Assembly (NCBI RefSeq): GCF_001039355.2
Contig: NW_019775413.1
Coordinates: 169,237 to 233,236 of the forward strand
Direction: 5' to 3'
DNA length: 64,000 nt
DNA from: Lingula anatina
Lineage: Eukaryota; Brachiopoda; Lingulata; Lingulida; Lingulidae
Made by a program: the position numbers and the translations under genes. The notes beneath the pieces were generated by a model. That model had not been told where the DNA came from. It did no database searches and saw only the letters and a list, made by a program, of their open reading frames with translations. Shown here piece after piece: positions 34,536 to 61,433 of the stretch. Each line of letters begins with the position of its first letter. The first letter of the stretch is position 1.

Positions 34536-36100
34536 GTCGGGAGTTTTATGGGTTAACGCATTCGGAACCAGCGATCGGGAATACATGTTGTGGGTGAGTG
34601 GGTCCCCTAAGATCGACCCCTTTTTTTCTGCGCGGGGTTGAAAAAAGTGGAGGGCATCCCCCTCGCTCCCCCTACCTCTGGTTCCCACGCTACGATTCAC
34701 TTTAACAGCCGGAGTAAAGAAAATACTTGGGAACACCGAGTCTTCGGAACAATAATTCATTTTCATGAAAATGCCTTCAAAAATTTTGGACCTACGAATC
34801 TTCGGAATAAAAATGCTGTGGGATACCGTTTTTAGTCCGCTGTTTTGATAATTCTTTTCGACAGTTCCAGCTCATAATGGTTGATGTTCACTTTCAACAG
34901 CTCGACTGTTCCATTACGTCCGACAATTAATATCTTAGAACATGTTTACAGTGAGCGGTACATCAAACTGGTTCACTTCACTTTGAGAAAACGGACAATC
35001 CTATAGGATGGCTATTACGTATAGGCCTACGAGTCACAAAACGGTGGCCTGAGCTCGACATTTTCAATATTAATTAACTCAACTAAATTTGTGGAGAACT
35101 GGTAAAAAAGATTAAACCCCCTGCAGCGTGTTAAGGTTTTAGGATCTCTCATAGTGGACCGGTCCAGTTAAATGTACCACACGATATAGAGAATCTGGCT
35201 TATACACATCTCACGGTAGAATATATCCAAACTTCCATATAACTTCTTGATTAACTTTTTTCAAACACTCAATCGATCATTAAACTTAGTAAAATACAGG
35301 CACTGATGTTACAAAGATGTTTTATTTTTTCTATAAAACGATGCATATATATCACGTTCGACTTTGCACATTAATGGTCAAACTAGATATCCTAGTACAT
35401 TACTCACATGTAACACAAGTAACTCTTATGTCCAAGATATGCCTTTCTTCAGAGCAGTTTTGATAAATGTCATGATTTATTGGCGTTGTGTATAGCTTTT
35501 AAATCAAGGTAAACGCCTGACGAAACAACTGTTCATATTTAAGACAGAAAAAAGTAAAGGGAATGGAGCGTTCTATAAAGCCAAATATGGCGTCTAGCTG
35601 TTAAAAGGAAACTTAACTTCCAAGAAAATTCAGGACAAGTATTACTTAAACAGACGAAGAGCGTATAGAGTGCAGCTAAGCCACTCCAATTTTATCCTTA
35701 TATTCTGAATATCCTCACGATCGAGGACAAATTATAATCGCTCGATATCCAATGAAGGTACTGCTGCATTGCCCTTAAAAATATAAATTGCAACGTTCTA
35801 CATGTACTTCACAATAATACTGTACACTTTAAACCATGGCCTGTCCACGACAAAAAGCTGAAATGTGGTCACTGTGATGCATCATCATTAGTTTTATACT
35901 TCTTAGTCTAAGCAATAAAGTACTGGTTGACATCTAGTCTTATGTCTTAACAAAAAGGCCTAAAAAGGCCTTTCAACTTGGCCTAACTTTACCCAACTTT
36001 TGACACATATTTTTATATATTCTGGTACATGTATCGCGTGGTCACAAAAGGGACACAAAACTTTACACTTCTCATGCCTGGCATGAAGCTGACATTCATA

Positions 36101-51205
<15,105 letters not shown>

Positions 51206-54200
51206 TGCATCCTTGGAATAGTCAAGAAACAGGAATATAATATCAATTAAATGTTACAACACAGTCCGTAGGAACTTCACCTCTGCCATGTAAAAGGAAC
51301 GATTCCTTAAGGTGTTTCTGTGTCTTTTGTAAATGATGAAGTAGGACCTATGCTGCGAGGTACGTCTTGAACATAGATTCCCTTCCACGCGATTGGATTG
51401 CGCAGTATACGGCGAAGTGTAAAACACATTCAGCCGCTCGTTTTATTGGCCTCACCTGGAAAACAGGAAATTTAAAAAGGTCAAATTAAAGCCTGACCAC
51501 ACATGACTAGAAATACACATTGGCTGACTTTGTAAGTTTTCCTCTTATTTTGCTCAAGTGGCGACATAAACGTCATTGAGGCAAAGAACCCATATGTCTA
51601 GTAGAAAATCAGGAACACAACAATATCTTCAGACGGAATGAAATTGTAGAGGACTGTTATCAAAGTGATGCGCTGCTGTTTATTTATTCATTTATTACAG
51701 GGCATAAGATCAATTCAAGAGCAGCATATGTTTCGGAATATTCCATTCCTTTTTTGAATATCAAAATAGGTTTCGAAATAGCAGGCTGTATTGGTAAAAT
51801 AGTAAACAAATATAATCTCACGTTCTTCGGGTATTTTAGAAGAGATATTTACTTAAAAGTCATTATATTGTATCTTAGTCTTAACTGGTGAAAAACGTGG
51901 GTTTTCTAATGGGTTATTTTATGACCATTTCGTCATAAAAAACCAACCCTACGTCTCGACATACGGTTGGTATGTTGCATACATCATGAACGCTGTCAAA
52001 ACGAGTATATGACTGAATTTTAATAAAAGCTGGTGAAAACACAGTTTAAATACATTGAAAATGAAATACCCATTCAAAATTATCTCGTTTTCACTGCAAA
52101 GTGAACTATTTGTGGTAACAGTCTCTCGACAGATAGATATCTTTGACGGATTGAATGATTGGTTTATCGCTTCCAATGTCGTCCGTATACAGGAACATAT
52201 TAAAAACAAGTCTTTGTACAAGAGACAGTTGTCCATTGGAAGTGATGTACATGGCCTGAAAGAAAGCAAACATATTACATAAGTCAAAACACTAACGACA
52301 TATTCGACAACTCAAAACGACCGATAAAGATGTCACAAAAGTACACACTGGACACACATTTATGAACAAATGACAGCATAGTTGAACCAGGAAACTCTGT
52401 TTCACCCGGTGGACACTTGGAAAAGGTGGGTACGAGTATTTGATTTGATTAATGCTAAGTCAAATTTATATCTTCGATTCAATGTATAATATCATTATAA
52501 TGGGTTCCGAGTAAATTCCTATGAACCTTAGCAATAACAATGTCAAATATACATCATAAGGTAAATAAGGTTATGGATATGAGTTATTTTTATGTTACAA
52601 GCCAATAGAAACATTAGACGAACTGCGACAAGCTAGTTATATTACGTGTACGCGCGCCCCTGCATGTACATACAAACACACATGGATGAATACACATATG
52701 CCTTTATGTTGGATCACACTATCAAAGTGCCCACCCACCTTGAACTTGTGTCTATTATAACATGTTTTCCAACTCAAGTTCAGTTTATAGTACAGTGTTA
52801 TCTCTAAATATTAGATCAAGATGTAGAATCAAGGGTTGTTCATTTACTAAATGTTCAGTCAACTTACTTGGGTAATCCATCACGCGACTCAGATCAGCTA
52901 ATAACGATGCCTGGTAGATACTCGCAAAAAGACGAAGGATGATACAGCCGTAAAGTACGAGAAGCACTGTGAATCAGAACCCAACGTCCCAGCCCCCCCC
53001 CCCAACCCCACTTAACTGCGACCGCCTCCATTTTCCAATGATTTACGAAAGCGTCCTGTTTCCTAGGTGAAGTATTTAGGTGCTAAGTCGCCATTCACGT
53101 GACCAAGGTTCATAAATGGTGGATTGAAACGTCTGTAAGAGAAGTACTGTTTTATCAGTAGTCTGAGTGTATATATGCAAGAAATTGCAGAAGATTGTGT
53201 TACTATTGTTTTTTTTTCTAAAATTATAATAATAATTCATCAACTTCAATTTGAGAACAATCTTAATAGTCTTATCCTCACAACGAATCAATGGCCATGT
53301 TTGTCATGACTGCAAATGGATATTTCCGATTACCATATCTAAGGGAAAAGTAGCAAACTGAATTTTGCCATATAAGGGAAATGAACTTTTTCCGTCATAC
53401 GTAAAAGAGATGTTGGTCCTCTCTTAATTGGATTTATAAGAGGTTATGCAGAGATTTCTACAAAATAAGTATCAAATACAGCCAAAGTTTTCTTAATTTG
53501 ACCCGGTCAAACACAGCTTTATTTATGACATTGTTTGAATTATTGCTACGATGTATGTCATGTCTGAAAATACTGCAAAATAGCACATACTACATATAAT
53601 CATCTATACCATAAATACGAAATTCACCTTTCGACAATCACCTGTCTTTGGTAGTCGATGAATAATGCAATTTGTAATGTTGAAATTTGTTGAAATTCAG
53701 TAGGCCTACCACGCACTCAGCGGGATTGCAAAGGGAAGAAACGGCCATATAGATGCACAGGTTTCCAAAACTAGCCAGTGAAGTGTACTTGAAGAAGCAG
53801 AACGCAGAATCGATTGCGTAATTAGGCGAAAACCCCTAAATTCTGTGTTGCTCATCACCCATGATATTTTTTAGAAACGTGTTCATGTGAACTGACATCA
53901 ACAGATATAAGTTTTAACTTGTATGCCGCAGGCTTCTCGATTAGAGACAGACAACTGTAAAATAATAAGAGCACGCGCCTAAGGGGTTTCTGCCCAGCCA
54001 AAACCAGACATCAGATGTACAGTAGCCACATTCATACTGACTGTTTACTCGTTAACTGCCCCACCAGATTGACGTTGACGCCGATTGCTTACTTGTGTTT
54101 GATGAAGAGTGCTAAAGGGAGGTCGCCTTGATTCCAGTTCTTACGTTCCTGTGCATGTCCTTATAAAGTATCACAAAACAACAATTGTGATAGCTCGTAA

Positions 54201-55165
54201 GACGTTTTTAAGTATTGTTCAAAGTTCTTTTTTTATCGAAAGATAAAATTGCACACCGGTATCAGCCTTTACACTTGTTCATTGCATAGCATGCACGGTC
54301 CTGTAAACATATATCCGCTTATAACTAACAGCTTGAAAAAGATTCCTCCCGAAAAGTACGTAAATAAACACTATTATAAGTAAATGAATAAATAATATCA
54401 ATAAATTAGTAAATAAAATACAAGTAAAAGAAATAAAACCAAAAAAGAGACAATTAAAAGGTATAATATTCGCGTTTGAAAATGTTCAAGTCATATTTTC
54501 CATGCCTATACATATCCTTCTGAAATGTACGGGAAGACAAGGGTAGTCATTTAGAACCGAATTATTTAATAAGAAATGGTTTAAGACAGCAAACCCAAGT
54601 GCAGGGACTGGTCAAGCATAGATTTGTGAATAGGATGGGTTGGAAAAAATTGTTAAATTTCTAGGAAAACTTGATTTGGCGTGAAAATCCAAAATAGAAT
54701 ATTTGTAAGGTCTCCTACAGAACTTTTTAAAGCAGAAGTACGAACAAATTGGAAATGAAATAAAACTTGTGTCCTTTTCATGCAATGGTCATTGAAAACG
54801 ATTTTTACGTCTAACAGTCTACAACTGTGAGAACTTAAACGTTTTATTATTGACACATAACCGCATAGCGCAAAGAGAGCCAATAACAATGTTTCAAGGT
54901 CTTTGCTGGTGCCAGAAAGTGCTTATTCAAAGAGAACGCCAATGTGTATGCATATATACGAAAAAGCCCTTTTAGGCTTCGCACCCTTTATATTCAGATT
55001 GATCTTTCTGTAATGATTCTGAGAATTGTTTTCACTAATGAAGAAATGTTTCCTTATCTACTTGTGCTGTGAACTGTAAAAAGCATAGTTCTAACATTTT
55101 GTTCAATCTGGCAACGGCCAACTAGAAAAGTTCAAACTAGTCACGAAGTTCATTACTTAAGATTA

Positions 55166-55581
55166 AGCCCTTGTTACACCGGGGCTGAGGACCGCTTGAA
55201 GATCTAATTATTACCCACTCTCATAAACACAGGTTGCGTTCAACAGAACGGACCACATTCTATAAAGGACGATAAAATCTTTGCCAGTAGGGCTGATGCC
55301 ATGTTGTTTGTAGCAACAGGTTTCCTAATTTCTGTAGTTTTCAGAAATATATGGGTTGTATACATGTATAGTTTGCAAACAGGTAATAAATGGCGTTTAC
55401 ATTCTGGGGTTACATTTTTCTCTGGGACAGCCCTTATGAGAGAAAAAGGCTGCACCATTTTAAGTTTATTAACGCTGGTTATGGCTTTCATGTATCAAAA
55501 ATGTCAAAAACCAAACATCGCAGGGGTGACAGTGGGCAAAAATGTGTTCCCTAAGAGGGCAAGCTCATAGTAACAGGGGCT
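55166..55581. mobile_element. Harbinger-like MITE with TTA target duplication
   Basis: The ends AGCCCTTGTTAC and, in reverse complement, AGCCCCTGTTAC differ at one base. They are flanked by TTA at 55163-55165 and 55582-55584. Frames open on both strands inside it are probably fortuitous. Confidence 0.5.
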
Positions 55582-56121
55582 TTACCCCTTAAATATTTTT
55601 CACAATAATCGCTGAGACTACTAACTGGATTCCAAGTTGAATGTCTCATTTCCAGGAACAATTAACAGATCTCATTAGCCTATTGGACGTAAATGAACTG
55701 ATCGGATTGAAACATCAGTAGTTGTTTTTAAGTGTCGTTACTTCGCTTTCGTCACACCTGGCGTTGATACATTCCAGACTGTGGGTTTTATTTATACCAA
55801 GGGTACCTAGGGCATAGCAACTTAACACCACTGTTTGGTAAAACTTGACTTAAAAAAGGGAAACATTGGAACATGTTATTTAACGTCAGTCGATTGAAAA
55901 TGATCAACATGCACTGACTCATGGATAACAATTGGGTCTTCAACTTTGGTTGAATAAGACAGCTATATATTTGCTCCTGGTAAACAGAAACCCTTCGAGT
56001 AGGTGACTTGGTCTTCTATTTATCATTACTGTGTTCTGCCCATCAAAAGCGTTGTGCGCAGAAGTAATGATTGAAAAGTGTGAATGATTCATTCAAAACC
56101 AGGACTTTACGTTAAGGAGAT

Positions 56122-56338
56122 GGGGGGGGGGGGGGGGGNNNNNNNNNNNNNNNNNNNNNNNNNNNNNNNNNNNNNNNNNNNNNNNNNNNNNNNNNNNNNN
56201 NNNNNNNNNNNNNNNNNNNNNNNNNNNNNNNNNNNNNNNNNNNNNNNNNNNNNNNNNNNNNNNNNNNNNNNNNNNNNNNNNNNNNNNNNNNNNNNNNNNN
56301 NNNNNNNNNNNNNNNNNNNNNNNNNNNNNNNNNNNNNN
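56122..56338. other. G-homopolymer running into an assembly gap (200 N)
   Basis: A run of 17 G directly precedes 200 undetermined bases (56139-56338). A round 200-N gap is usually a placeholder. The sequence probably failed at the homopolymer. Confidence 0.98.
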
Positions 56339-56858
56339 AGGTAGGCGAAATACAGTTATAATATCAGGTACAGCATTAACATGAAATCTTTTCGTAAATC
56401 GAAATGCACTTTATAATTGGTTTATAATATCGTGTAATGCCTCTTGAGCATCAGGGGATTTAGTTTCAAATGTTACTTACCACAAAATCATTTCGCTTCT
56501 CTTTAGCTTCATGCATTTGTAACCCCAATTCCCTCATTTAGAAAATCGCATAGCGCATTTGGTACTCGGTATTAAACCTGAGGCATTAACCTGTGTGATC
56601 CCGTGCATTTTTCTTTGAACCACCCAAGTTCTGTACCGCGTAAACAAATGCCACACCAGCTTCTAGGAGATCTAATAATCCAATCATCTTATTTCAGAAA
56701 AAAATTCCAAGATTTTATCGGTTGACAGGTTACAAAGAGTTGCACTAGATCACAAGTTCGCTTGACGGACACAAGTCCAAAATGACTCAGTAGTACAGCC
56801 CAGACGATTCAAAACATCTGTATCTCAAATCTAATTAAAGCTTGCAAAATGTATTTTT

Positions 56859-57113
56859 TTAATTTGCTATTTTCAGCAGCAGATCATGGAAATTACGAAG
56901 CTTATCTCTGATTACCGGTGCATTGGATAATTCATTTAATTTAGGCGCATCACCGTGCCAAAATACGAGCTGCACATTGTAATTCCTTCTTTTGAAACCG
57001 TTCTCAATGGACTGAATTAACATCAAACTCATCTTCTGCCATTGATTCAAAGACATATCAAAAAGATATCGAGAAAAATATCGGGCGATTGCCGTTTGAC
57101 TTTCTTGCGTCTT
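56859..57113 (-). CDS. Unrecognised minus-strand open frame, possible terminal exon
   Basis: An open frame ending in TAA at 56859. It extends upstream past its first ATG (57056) to about 57113, where an AG (ctcctataaag) could be an acceptor. It encodes about 84 residues with a protein-like, non-repetitive composition: ARYFSRYLF, then QLVFWHGDAPKLNELSNAP, then RDKLRNFHDLLLKIAN. I do not recognise the family. It may be the last exon of a minus-strand gene, a decayed transposon piece or chance. No partner exon was found upstream. Confidence 0.28.
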   Translation of the reverse strand, partial: KTQESQTAIARYFSRYLFDMSLNQWQKMSLMLIQSIENGFKRRNYNVQLVFWHGDAPKLNELSNAPVIRDKLRNFHDLLLKIAN

Positions 57114-57898
57114 TATAGGAGAGAGAATGACAGCTATTTGAATTTAGAATGATGAGTGTTAGTACCCTGCTGCAAAAATGAAAAACAAGTTGCAAAACCT
57201 ACTATTACGGCATGCTCCTTATTTGTTATTGATTAAACGATATCTTAAAATGAGTGACATGATTATTGCAACTGTTGGGTGTCATTTCTTGAATTCATTA
57301 TCTAAACAGCTTCATCGACAAAAAAATGGATACGTTAACGTTTGAATGCGTCAGAATAATTTTTTGGTCTATACAATTGTTTTAAGAAGGAAAATTAATA
57401 TAAAATATCGATATCAAATTAAAACTCCGTTTAAAGTAGGCACGGGAAGTTTAAATACATTCACATTCGAGGGGTAATCCTCGATTTAGTCTGTCTAAAG
57501 GATACATTTGGTATGTCACTTTGAAACAAAGTAGGTATTAAATTAATTTTGAATATTCAAGACTAATGAAATGTAAAAAGTAAAAGGGAGATCACCTTAG
57601 GAAACCATAGTTACCATTAATGTGTTCAACGTAGGTGTATTCCTCCTCCATAGGTCTCCAGATAAATGGTTCAATAGATAAATGCTTTATTTCTAAATAG
57701 CTTCTAATAATCTCTTTATGTTATATATGCACTGAAATTCTGAAATCAGTTAGACCAAAAGTGATTTATATGCCATTGTACCACAAAACAGAATTAAAGT
57801 CTAATGTTGAAGAGTGTTAGGGATTTCATATACCCTAACTCGATTTCTTGGCAAAGAGATGAGACACTCGTTTATTTTGGAAACCAACATCAAATGTG

Positions 57899-58103
57899 AT
57901 TTCATAAACAAAAGGGGCATTCTTATGCTTTCTTTTTAGGATATTTGCAGGGGGGTCAAAGTTTACTTTGTGGTTACAAAACTCGATACTATTCCGCAAA
58001 TTTCATAAACAAAAGGGGCATTCTTATGCTTTCTTTTTAGGATATTTGCAGGGGGGTCAAAGTTTACTTTGTGGTTACAAAACTCGATACTATTCCGCAA
58101 ATT
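57899..58103 (+). repeat. Perfect 101-bp tandem duplication
   Basis: Two adjacent copies with period 101 (first from 57900, second from 58001) match at every base I compared. The unit starts TTTCATAAACAAAAGGGGCA and contains a G6 run. It has no coding content. Confidence 0.95.
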
Positions 58104-61100
58104 CTGTGATTTTTCAATTTACGTTTACAACAGTCAGTATGTGATACTACTGCTACATTAACCTTAAAAAGGCAATTAACAGTCAAATGTAGATTTTTAT
58201 GACGAGCTGTAAAATGGCAAAAAGTTCCGTTTTTGGGAACATTATCAAAATGATTTTCTGTTCATTCTAATAGATGCAATTAAATGGGATCAACCAAGCC
58301 TGCTGTTCCTATTGACTTATAGTTCGCATAAAATGTCCTTTTAACAATGTTACAGTTGTAGATACATGTGTACAATGTAAAGAGAAATTATTCTTACCTC
58401 GTACTGTAGGGTGCTTCTTTTTCAATGCATCTTTCTACATTGTTTATACCTGCCAACATGATACAGAAACACATTTTATCATTCATGAAAAAGAATAAAG
58501 CACGCAAAAGAGGTTATAGAGGTGACACGAGGCATATGAATCAAAGTGAATAATTGAAAAACACTTGTTGGCACTAGCCTAGAAGGGGCATTGATCCAGT
58601 CCTGCTCTTTCTCAGTGGTAACCACTGTAAACGTACTTAACATTGGGCATGGAATAACATAATATTACATTAAGGTCATTTAGGTGGCATTTACGTGCCT
58701 CTCTAGAATTTGGAGTTGCCCAAGAAACACGAAGGACTTTGGTAATAATCTAACAATATTGGCTACCATATGGCTAAGTCGCGGCCTAACCTACAGTCCG
58801 TGAAGTGTTATGGATGATTCTTGACTCAAGTCCTATAGCACAGTATGGCAATTAAATCAGATACTTTTAGCTATTTGAATGAGCATAAATGCATATGCAC
58901 TGGCGGCCATTTCAAATTTCTCTGAACCGAAATCCTCGAGGCAGCTTTGCACGTGTCCGAAACACTACTAAAGTACAATGAAATCCCGACTGAATACTTC
59001 TGCTGGGTTAGAGTCGGTTCTAAAAAGAGTGTGCACAGTAAAAGAGGTACTTTACTTCTCAAACCATTGTATATTTTACACATACAGTGTTTGTATCTTA
59101 AAGGTATGTTATATTCTTTTCAAATGTTCATAATTAAAATTCAACTCGTTGTAAAAATGTACTTACAACCCTACTCTCGACTTAGAACATCTGTTAAAAA
59201 AATTACAAAAAAAAGCTGCTGGGCATTTTTGGCATGGAAACTCGCCAACAAAATTAAGACACCAAGAAAATATGTCTACGGCCACACTGAAATCCGCAGC
59301 ACATTATCTACATGTATGCAACTTGTTGGTAACGCAGCGAAACCTTAATTGAGATTCTATGACATTTCGGTTGCCCCCAATAAGTAAAACCTTTGCAGAC
59401 ATTCCAACAATGACTAATAGAGAAAAGTGGAGTTTCCTTTATGTAAAAAAGTTGTCCACTTTTTTTTTTGGTCGATTGTGTTTTATTCATAGCTTGCCTA
59501 ATGTACAGCGTTGGTGACCTTGTAGTGACTGTCGCATTTAATTTTTAGATATTCCAAAATTTCTACTGCACATCTGATGCAGATGAGTCATAGATTTAGA
59601 AAAACCAAATAAGAAAAAACTGTATGCATCTATAAATATAAGATATCAAATACCCTTTTTACAAATTTACATAAATTCTGCCTTGCCTCCAAAGAAATCA
59701 GTTATTTCTACTTGTAGTCTGCGCCTACACATGAGTTGTAATTCTAATTGAATTTTAATTAAAAATGAGCTTTTTGGACAATCCTTTCTTTGAACTGTTT
59801 CAACTGTCCACATTTTGAATAAATTACTTAAATTCATCAAACATAAACGAGAAATTCATTCTACAGTACGAAGTGAAAAGGCTCCGATTTCTAAACGAGA
59901 TAAATTCCTAGTCTATCAAAGGGTCCTATAAGGCCACAGACTAATAGCAGGCATCCAAACAGCTATCCCCAGAGATGTTCACACTTAGGGGCACGAATGT
60001 TCAGTACAGTTTAAGGACTCATGCAATATTATGATATAGCAGATTGCAGACGTCCTCAGCCAGTGTGACGGGAAAAGGTCCCTTTGGAACTGTAGACCCT
60101 TCCTCATCACTCTGTATTGTTGACATTCGTCCCATATACATTTTGTTACCTCAATCCTTCGGTTGGCCTTTACCTTATTGAATATATGGGGCCTCCAGCC
60201 CGCATTCTATTCCTAGGGCTAGCATTCCTGTTTCACCGATCTTACATTTTTTAAAAACATTTTATGTTCACATAGCAAAGGGACTGACTACATGTAGAAA
60301 CTTACGCAGTAGCTGTGTGAGTTTCAGGCCTCCTGTCCTTGCACTTGTTCATTCAATTTCCTATATGCACAGTGTATAACTCTGGCAGCTTAACCCAACA
60401 CCAATCTTACCTATGCTCTCACAGATGAAAAAGAGGAATACCACTTACACTTCCGCCTGGAATAAGTCCCTCAATGTCCCATAAGCAGTTCCAAACAACG
60501 ACGCTTGTAGTTTGACAATATTATACGGCCACGACCCGCTAAACCATTTTTTTCACACAAACCACAACCTGCACCAACAACTTTCTGTTTTGCAGCGATA
60601 TCGTGTTTCCACGCCATTAATTATGTATTGATTTCCACAGCTGTTATGTTGTTGACTTAATTACGGAATAATGAAAAGATACAATGTATGAATGAATGAC
60701 TTGTTTTAGCTGGTTGCATTACTATAGATAGTTAGGAGGCATAACTTTGTATGTGAACGATAATGTGACCTGAATTATTGCTACAAGTGCATGTACGAAT
60801 CAGAGAGGCTTGATAACAGCGTCTTGTTCTTTTAAATTGATAATTGACAGTCAAACAAGTTGAAATATCATGCACAAATTTCAACTTTTTGGCTAATGGT
60901 TTTGGCATGATTCCGCCCACACTACCGGTGCGCCACAGACGCAAGAAAAGATGAGAATGACACAAAATTTGAAATTGACATCCTTTTCATAAATGTCACC
61001 ACGGTAATAAATGCACGCATAAGTGGCAATCGTTCCCATACTACTTAACTCAACTGTGTTTGTGCAGACTGTCAACTTCGTAACGTTCAATTACTGATAA

Positions 61101-61400
61101 GCTCAGAGGAAAAGCTCTTTAAATGCATGCTATCAGCCCTTATATACGATTTGTTAGTTCACAGTATATTTTGGTAGAAATACATTCAAAGTGACGCACA
61201 CCCTCTGAAATTCCTGAAAAATGATTGAAGATGTAGAAAGATATCCCTGTGATTTCGCGAATGCCCTGAATGTATTGACATTTTCAACTTCAAGAATGGC
61301 TATGGCGAATAAAGATGAAGCATTAAGATTTTCCTCGATGTGATAAGGCGCCCCATGTTAACACCTTCTAACAGTGACTCCGGCTGCTTTCACGCCTCTC

Positions 61401-61433
61401 ATCATGGGGTCTCACTTTTAAAGACCCCATGAT
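61401..61433. repeat. 12-bp-stem hairpin
   Basis: ATCATGGGGTCT and its exact reverse complement are separated by a 9-nt loop. It is not followed by any U-tract or gene end, so no terminator role is implied. Confidence 0.8.

Larger units (their letters stand above)
32390..36100. other. Intergenic region between the HEPN-like gene and the receptor 3' end
   Basis: It contains a 1.2-kb transposon with a minisatellite (32595-33800), an 18-bp-stem hairpin (34495-34535) and AT-rich sequence. The part nearest 36100 is the receptor 3' UTR on the minus strand, with candidate AATAAA signals near 35475-35480 and 35320. Open frames on both strands of the transposon are produced by its tandem repeats. Confidence 0.6.

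Noticed and set aside
58947-59348. 133-codon plus-strand frame, the longest uninterrupted one upstream of the receptor
   Set aside because: No recognisable motif, Lys/Ile-rich in AT-rich DNA, and no splice or homology support.
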